A stretch of 38,781 nt of DNA from a virus: positions 1 to 38,781 of the IMG/VR virus record IMGVR_UViG_3300043419_000648; one strand, given 5' to 3'. Positions 34,508 through 38,781 of the stretch are shown one piece after another. The translations under genes were made by a program, and so were the position numbers. Positions within the stretch are counted from its first letter, which is position 1, and each line of letters starts with the position of its first letter. The notes beneath the pieces are model-generated. The model did not search any database, was not told the DNA's origin, and worked only from the letters and a program-made list of their open reading frames with translations.

Positions 34508-36799
34508 CTATTTCACTACCGCCATTCTAGATGGCGCTGGCGGATCCTCTAGCATCCTACGCAAGTCCGACTTATTGTACTGGCGCAGGACAGACGGATC
34601 GGCGAATAGGTGTTTCTTCGTTGGATACTCTGCCGATCCGACCCGGCCTAAATCCGTCCATCCGGCCTCCTTTAAGGCATGCAGCAAAGCCGCTTGAGGT
34701 ACTTTGACACCCGACGGCGCTTGGCCCGCCAAACGGTCGCAGACAGCGTAGAACGGGCCTCCAATGAACCCGCGCGCAAACTCACCGGATCGGTTCCGGA
34801 TCAGATTCACCAGATACGACTCAGCCATCGACATGCCATTCTCGATCATGGCTTCTTTCCACGCCGTCCATGCGGGTGCTGCGCCAGGGTTGAAGGCCGA
34901 TACATCCCGCGCATGCAGCCATGAGGCCACTGCATCAAACCCGCCCGACCGGTACCACCTCCAGAGCCTATCGGCCGCGTCTGGTGCCATCCTGGGCGCA
35001 TGTGACCACAGGCAGAACCATCGACGGTCGGTCGAGTCTAGGCTGATCGGAACCGAGTCATTTGAAAATGCCAAGACCAGACCCCGATTGACCATCTGGT
35101 ACGGGTGTAGTCCCTTTCTGTTAATCGGAATCGTCTCAGGCGGAGCCGCGATAATCGGTTTCAGCTTGTTCGCCAGTGCTCGGCGCTCACGGGCCTCAGG
35201 CTCACGCAGTTCATTCAGGATGATGACCTCAGCTTCAAGGGCGTATCCGAACTGCGATTCCATCGATTGATTGTCCAGTAGGCCACGGTTGACCAGTCCT
35301 GGCCCACACACGGCGTACAGGAACGGAGCCCAGAGGGAGTCTTTCCCGCAGCCCTGGTCGCCCCCGTGCAGCACGGCGTGATTGATCTTCACCTCGGGGT
35401 GCTGGACTTTGTACGCCATGACGTTAAAAACGTGCTCACGCTCAGACGCCTCGGGGATCAGATCGGCGCAGTGTTTGAGCCACAGATCCACATTCCCGCC
35501 CCCGGACACCTTGGGTCGGCCATCGCGCCATCGGTTGCCGAACACCTCGCCATTCCGGGCGACCAGCACGGACTCGCCCGGTGCATAGGTGATCCCGGTC
35601 AGGACACGCGACCCCATGGCTTGACGGTTCTCATCGAAGCATATCGACGCCTCGACCCGACGTTGATTGTGAATCGAGGTGCAGGAAACGTGCCGGTACA
35701 GGGCATTGAACGCCCCCCGGCGCAACTCGGTGCGGTTCACTATGTCGAAGTAGGAATCGTCATCGATCACATATGCGAATCGTTCCCACCACTGCGCCTT
35801 ATCGAGCCGACCTAGTTCTTTGGTGTTAACCTCATCGATCACCTTCTGAGCGTCATCAGAAAAGAAATCAGACGGCGCGAGCCGCTGGAGCGCCTCGCTC
35901 ATCGTGGACGCGATCAGGTCATCACGCAGACCGGCCTGGTGGACAGGCCCACCCTGGTCAGCTACCCATTTCAGGAACCATGCCGAATCCAGATCCACGC
36001 AGTGCGAATGCAGGCAGCAAAACGCCCGTGAGGCGGGCAGGTAACGACCCTCGGGGTTGCCGTCGGTATGCTCGCCGGCATTGGGGCAGATGATCCCGGC
36101 CCAGCCCTCTGGGTTAGGCTTGGACAGGACTAGCCCCTGATCGGCCAGCCATGCAAAGACGTCATCCGACCCGGTATCGGTCAGCCGGATCGGTTTATAC
36201 GCTGCGCCATCGGACTCGGCTGGCGTCACCCCTAGCGCGGCGCAGATGTCCTCAAGGGCGAACTCACGGGTCGGCTCGAACTCAACCAGTCGAGCTTGAA
36301 ACCCATCCTTGTCGGGCTTCAGATTGACCGAGCCGGGCAAGCGGAAGTTACGGACAGGGTTGCACGCGCCACGGTCGGTATAGCCCGCCTCAGCAATCGC
36401 AATGATGGCAGCGGCGAAGTCGGCCTTGGTCGGCTGATCGGAAAAGGCATAGCCCCACTGGAAGTTACCCGGCGAGGTTTCCATCTTCCAGGTCGGCTCA
36501 AGGGGCGGCTCCTTGGACTTCGTGCCGATATCGTCCAACACCATGACGATGCAGTACTCACAGTTCGCAGCGCTAGCGCTGACCTGCCCCTGATCGAACC
36601 GATCAACGATGAACGACGCAGTGTTGCCGTACCAAGCCTGATCGGGCTTGATGCGTGCGGGGTCAGGCAGGAACGCCGGCCAGGTGCACTTCAGCGCCCC
36701 GTCGGCGTGATAGCTGCGGGGGTTCTTGGGTTTCTGCCGCACGATGAGCGGCGTCTCGCCCTGCGGGGCGAGGCTAATCAGCCAGTCAAGGAAAATCAT
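34508..36799 (-). CDS. Primase-helicase: RepB/PrimPol-like N-terminus fused to SF3 (VapE/D5-like) helicase
   Basis: The product has 763 residues. The N-terminal 200 residues carry archaeo-eukaryotic primase signs: VMVLDDIG (D89, D90), WKMETSPGNFQWGY near 104-117, and NPVRNFRLPGSVNLKPD near 147-163. A zinc knuckle follows (C238, H244, C262, H266). The helicase part has Walker A GGDQGCGKD at 479-487, then VIILNELREPEAR as Walker B, then LAFSNDSVPISLDSTDRRW as the SF3 sensor. It would make primers and unwind DNA at the phage origin. It overlaps the polymerase gene by four bases. Confidence 0.87.
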   Translation of the reverse strand: MIFLDWLISLAPQGETPLIVRQKPKNPRSYHADGALKCTWPAFLPDPARIKPDQAWYGNTASFIVDRFDQGQVSASAANCEYCIVMVLDDIGTKSKEPPLEPTWKMETSPGNFQWGYAFSDQPTKADFAAAIIAIAEAGYTDRGACNPVRNFRLPGSVNLKPDKDGFQARLVEFEPTREFALEDICAALGVTPAESDGAAYKPIRLTDTGSDDVFAWLADQGLVLSKPNPEGWAGIICPNAGEHTDGNPEGRYLPASRAFCCLHSHCVDLDSAWFLKWVADQGGPVHQAGLRDDLIASTMSEALQRLAPSDFFSDDAQKVIDEVNTKELGRLDKAQWWERFAYVIDDDSYFDIVNRTELRRGAFNALYRHVSCTSIHNQRRVEASICFDENRQAMGSRVLTGITYAPGESVLVARNGEVFGNRWRDGRPKVSGGGNVDLWLKHCADLIPEASEREHVFNVMAYKVQHPEVKINHAVLHGGDQGCGKDSLWAPFLYAVCGPGLVNRGLLDNQSMESQFGYALEAEVIILNELREPEARERRALANKLKPIIAAPPETIPINRKGLHPYQMVNRGLVLAFSNDSVPISLDSTDRRWFCLWSHAPRMAPDAADRLWRWYRSGGFDAVASWLHARDVSAFNPGAAPAWTAWKEAMIENGMSMAESYLVNLIRNRSGEFARGFIGGPFYAVCDRLAGQAPSGVKVPQAALLHALKEAGWTDLGRVGSAEYPTKKHLFADPSVLRQYNKSDLRRMLEDPPAPSRMAVVK

Positions 36800-38724
36800 T
36801 TTCCGTAACGCTCCATCACGTTAATTTCAGCGTCCAAGGGCAACCCTTGCGCCCACTCGGGCGGGGTGCGCATCACTTCCTGCAGTCGGGTCATCTCGGC
36901 CTCTGCATCGGCATCGGGCACTTCCAGCACCACCTCGTCATGCACATGCAGGACAGCGCTCACCTGGCGCAGCGTCGCCCGTAGGACATCATTGGCCGCT
37001 GCTTGGCAGATGTTCTCGCAGGCCAGCCCCTTCCACAGCCGCGCCCGGGGCCACTCCTTCGCATCAGCAGCAGGCTTCCATGACGCCTTGGCATAGGTCA
37101 CGCCTTCAGTCTCCAGTCGGGCATAGGGGTAGCAGAGGATACGCCCACTGGGCAGGCCATACCAGAGGTGCTGGCCGTCAAAGTAGTACGTCACCCGACC
37201 GGCGTGGAACTCATGCCCTTTGTTCCGCATGGCGCGGGTGTAGGCCGACTCCAGATCCTGCCAGTAGCGCACGGCCCACGGGTTGGCCCGGCGCCAGGCG
37301 TCCACCATCCGGCGCGAGTCGGCCTCGGGCAGATGCACGCCATAAACGCGGCCCATCGCAGCGAACGCGCGAATGCCACCGCCATACCCGCAGGCGAGTT
37401 CCTGCACCTTGCCGATCTGGCGCTGATCCTTGGTGATCTGATCGACCGACACATGGAAGGTGGCAGACGCATTGTGCTTATAAACGTCCGAGCCGGTGCG
37501 AAACAGATCCAGCTTGGACTCGCTGGTCGGCTCGGCCGACAGCCACGGGTTCATCCGCGCCTCGATCGCCGACCAGTCTGCTACGATCAGCACATGCCCC
37601 GGCGCAGGCACAAGCGCAGGGCGAAGCATTCCCTTCAGCACATCGGTGACCCGGCGACCGAACTCGGGCACGATCTTGTGACCGCGCACCATGGCGTGCC
37701 GCACGGCATTAGGAGCCTTGGCAGTCGCACGGGCGAAGTTATGCACCTGAGCGCCGTAGGACGACGCCCTGCCCGTCGCGCTGCCGCCAGCGAACACAAA
37801 CGCGCCCCTGACGCGGCGATCTTCTTCATCGGCCAGATCAGCCAGACGCTTGAACTTGGCAACGCTAGAGGCCCACAGGTCATCGGCGCACTGGATCACC
37901 TCGGCCACATCGGGCGGCACTTGGTCAGGGTTTAGGGTCAGCAGGTTGGCCCGCACGGTCTTGTCTATGGACACCCGGTCATCGACCTGCATCAGCTTGC
38001 GGGCCTCCTCGCCCACGCGCTGCCAAACCCACTCGCGCATCCTGGGCGACCGCACGCTGGTGATCTCGCCCTGCGTCACCTCGGCAACAATGGCCTCGAT
38101 CTCGACCAGTTCATCGGCGGCGTACTTGATCGCAGCACGGCACAGGTCAACATCGACCAGCACGCCACGGTCGTTGATCCGTTCGTTCACATGGTAGTCA
38201 GCCAGTTCCTCGTCCGACAGATCGCGCATGGCGTTGCTGACCGCCCGCATGGCCCTGACGTCCTGCTCGCAGTACCGGATAAGTTCGGCCATCAGGTCGG
38301 AGTCTTGCCGGAACGATGCGTCGGCCTGCGGGATGCACAGCAGACGGATCAGTTGCGCCCCACGGTGATCCTTCTTCATGGACGCGCTGGCGAACCGGCC
38401 TACATCCTCAAGCGAGCCAGGCGCACAGTTCGCCCGTGCCTGCGCGGCGGTGCAGTAGAACTGCTCCAGTTTGAAATCAATCTGCAGGACGTACCAAAAA
38501 ATCAAACGCTCAAACGCCGCGTTGTGCGCCCTGATCTGTCCCTCATACTTCCGCACCCGCTCGGGGAACGGCTGGTCAGGCGTCCATGTCTGGACGGGTT
38601 CGTCGTCGAAGGCGTAGGACATGCACAGGACTTCTGTAGTCGCATCCTGCGCGTAGTTGTACACGCCGCGTGTCGTCAGGTCGCAACGACTGCGGCTTTC
38701 CATGTCAATCCATAAAATAGTCAT
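36796..38724 (-). CDS. Family A DNA polymerase with 3'-5' exonuclease domain
   Basis: The ATG at 38724 has CGGAGGCA upstream. The 642-residue protein has an N-terminal exonuclease (LWIDMESRSRCDL with D7 and E9, then AHNAAFERLIF), but no 5'-3' exonuclease domain. The polymerase motifs are A (VADWSAIEARM), B (KDQRQIGKVQELACGYGG) and C (HVHDEVVLEVP, about 593-603). This short PolA form is common in phages with an SF3 primase-helicase. It copies the phage genome. The HNH gene that ends at 38705 overlaps its start. Confidence 0.95.
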   Translation of the reverse strand: MTILWIDMESRSRCDLTTRGVYNYAQDATTEVLCMSYAFDDEPVQTWTPDQPFPERVRKYEGQIRAHNAAFERLIFWYVLQIDFKLEQFYCTAAQARANCAPGSLEDVGRFASASMKKDHRGAQLIRLLCIPQADASFRQDSDLMAELIRYCEQDVRAMRAVSNAMRDLSDEELADYHVNERINDRGVLVDVDLCRAAIKYAADELVEIEAIVAEVTQGEITSVRSPRMREWVWQRVGEEARKLMQVDDRVSIDKTVRANLLTLNPDQVPPDVAEVIQCADDLWASSVAKFKRLADLADEEDRRVRGAFVFAGGSATGRASSYGAQVHNFARATAKAPNAVRHAMVRGHKIVPEFGRRVTDVLKGMLRPALVPAPGHVLIVADWSAIEARMNPWLSAEPTSESKLDLFRTGSDVYKHNASATFHVSVDQITKDQRQIGKVQELACGYGGGIRAFAAMGRVYGVHLPEADSRRMVDAWRRANPWAVRYWQDLESAYTRAMRNKGHEFHAGRVTYYFDGQHLWYGLPSGRILCYPYARLETEGVTYAKASWKPAADAKEWPRARLWKGLACENICQAAANDVLRATLRQVSAVLHVHDEVVLEVPDADAEAEMTRLQEVMRTPPEWAQGLPLDAEINVMERYGK

Positions 38725-38781
38725 AGTGCCTCCGTGCCTTTATGGCGCTTATCGTTGTCTCATGCACGCCGTATTCCGCCG
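38705..38781 (-). CDS. HNH endonuclease, 3' part (continues from position 1 across the join)
   Basis: If position 1 is joined to 38781, the endonuclease frame continues through 26 more codons. These encode TAEYGVHETTISAIKARRHY and DYFMD, ending with TGA at 38705-38707. The first 18 are the second and third helices of a helix-turn-helix (compare AAKHGVSIHMVSAIW in the other endonuclease). The stop lies 20 bases inside the polymerase gene, whose ribosome site CGGAGG is within this coding stretch. The in-frame match is strong evidence that the two ends belong together. Confidence 0.8.
   Translation of the reverse strand, partial: AEYGVHETTISAIKARRHYDYFMD

Noticed and set aside
1-38781. Lysogeny module (integrase, repressor, attachment site)
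   Set aside because: I looked for tyrosine or serine recombinases, ParA/ParB and CI-type repressors on both strands and saw none. The only regulator-like protein is the tandem winged-helix protein at 5664-6206.

Overview
The window is a compact, GC-rich bacteriophage genome of about 38.8 kb with almost no non-coding DNA. The virion genes are P22-like: P22-type portal, scaffold, P22-fold coat, gp4-like and gp10-like tail factors, and tailspikes with a pectate-lyase fold. This points to a short-tailed (podovirus) phage of a Gram-negative host. Many small proteins look like those of phages from high-GC Proteobacteria, perhaps Burkholderiales; that host guess is inference. I see no integrase, excisionase or CI-type repressor, so nothing here supports lysogeny.

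The ends appear to join. An HNH endonuclease gene read leftward off position 1 continues in frame from position 38781 and stops just inside the DNA polymerase gene. The window is therefore probably a circularly permuted or circularised genome. The join may lack a few tens of bases, because the C-terminal helix-turn-helix is about 16 residues shorter than expected.

Layout. (1) 1-2334 plus 34508-38781, minus strand: a replication and recombination block that is continuous across the join (PD-(D/E)XK nuclease, SSB-like protein, HNH nuclease, family A polymerase, primase-SF3 helicase). (2) 2411-8152, plus strand: a tightly overlapped early operon with a VRR-NUC nuclease, about a dozen tiny proteins, a tandem winged-helix protein, an SNF2-type helicase and DUF3310. 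(3) 8133-32365, minus strand: the late operon, which in transcription order runs terminase small and large subunits, small basic proteins, portal, minor head proteins, scaffold, coat, tail proteins, two tailspikes, tail fibre, internal virion proteins, endolysin and holin. A plus-strand homing-type HNH gene interrupts it at 17727-18356. (4) 32366-33053: a non-coding control region with palindromes, 9-bp tandem repeats, three 50-bp hairpin repeats and an AT-rich stretch, a candidate replication origin or regulatory hub. (5) 33054-34463, plus strand: a small cassette ending in a shortened DnaN-like sliding clamp, followed by a bidirectional terminator.

How it fits together: the two nucleases, SSB-like protein, helicases, primase, polymerase and clamp form a largely self-contained replisome. 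The late operon builds a P22-type capsid and tail and then lyses the cell with a GH108 muramidase and one or two small holin-like membrane proteins. The features most worth study are the repeat-rich control region, the reduced clamp, the two endonucleases with their extra DNA-binding modules, the missing standard start codon of the gp10-like gene next to one of them, and the array of very small early genes.
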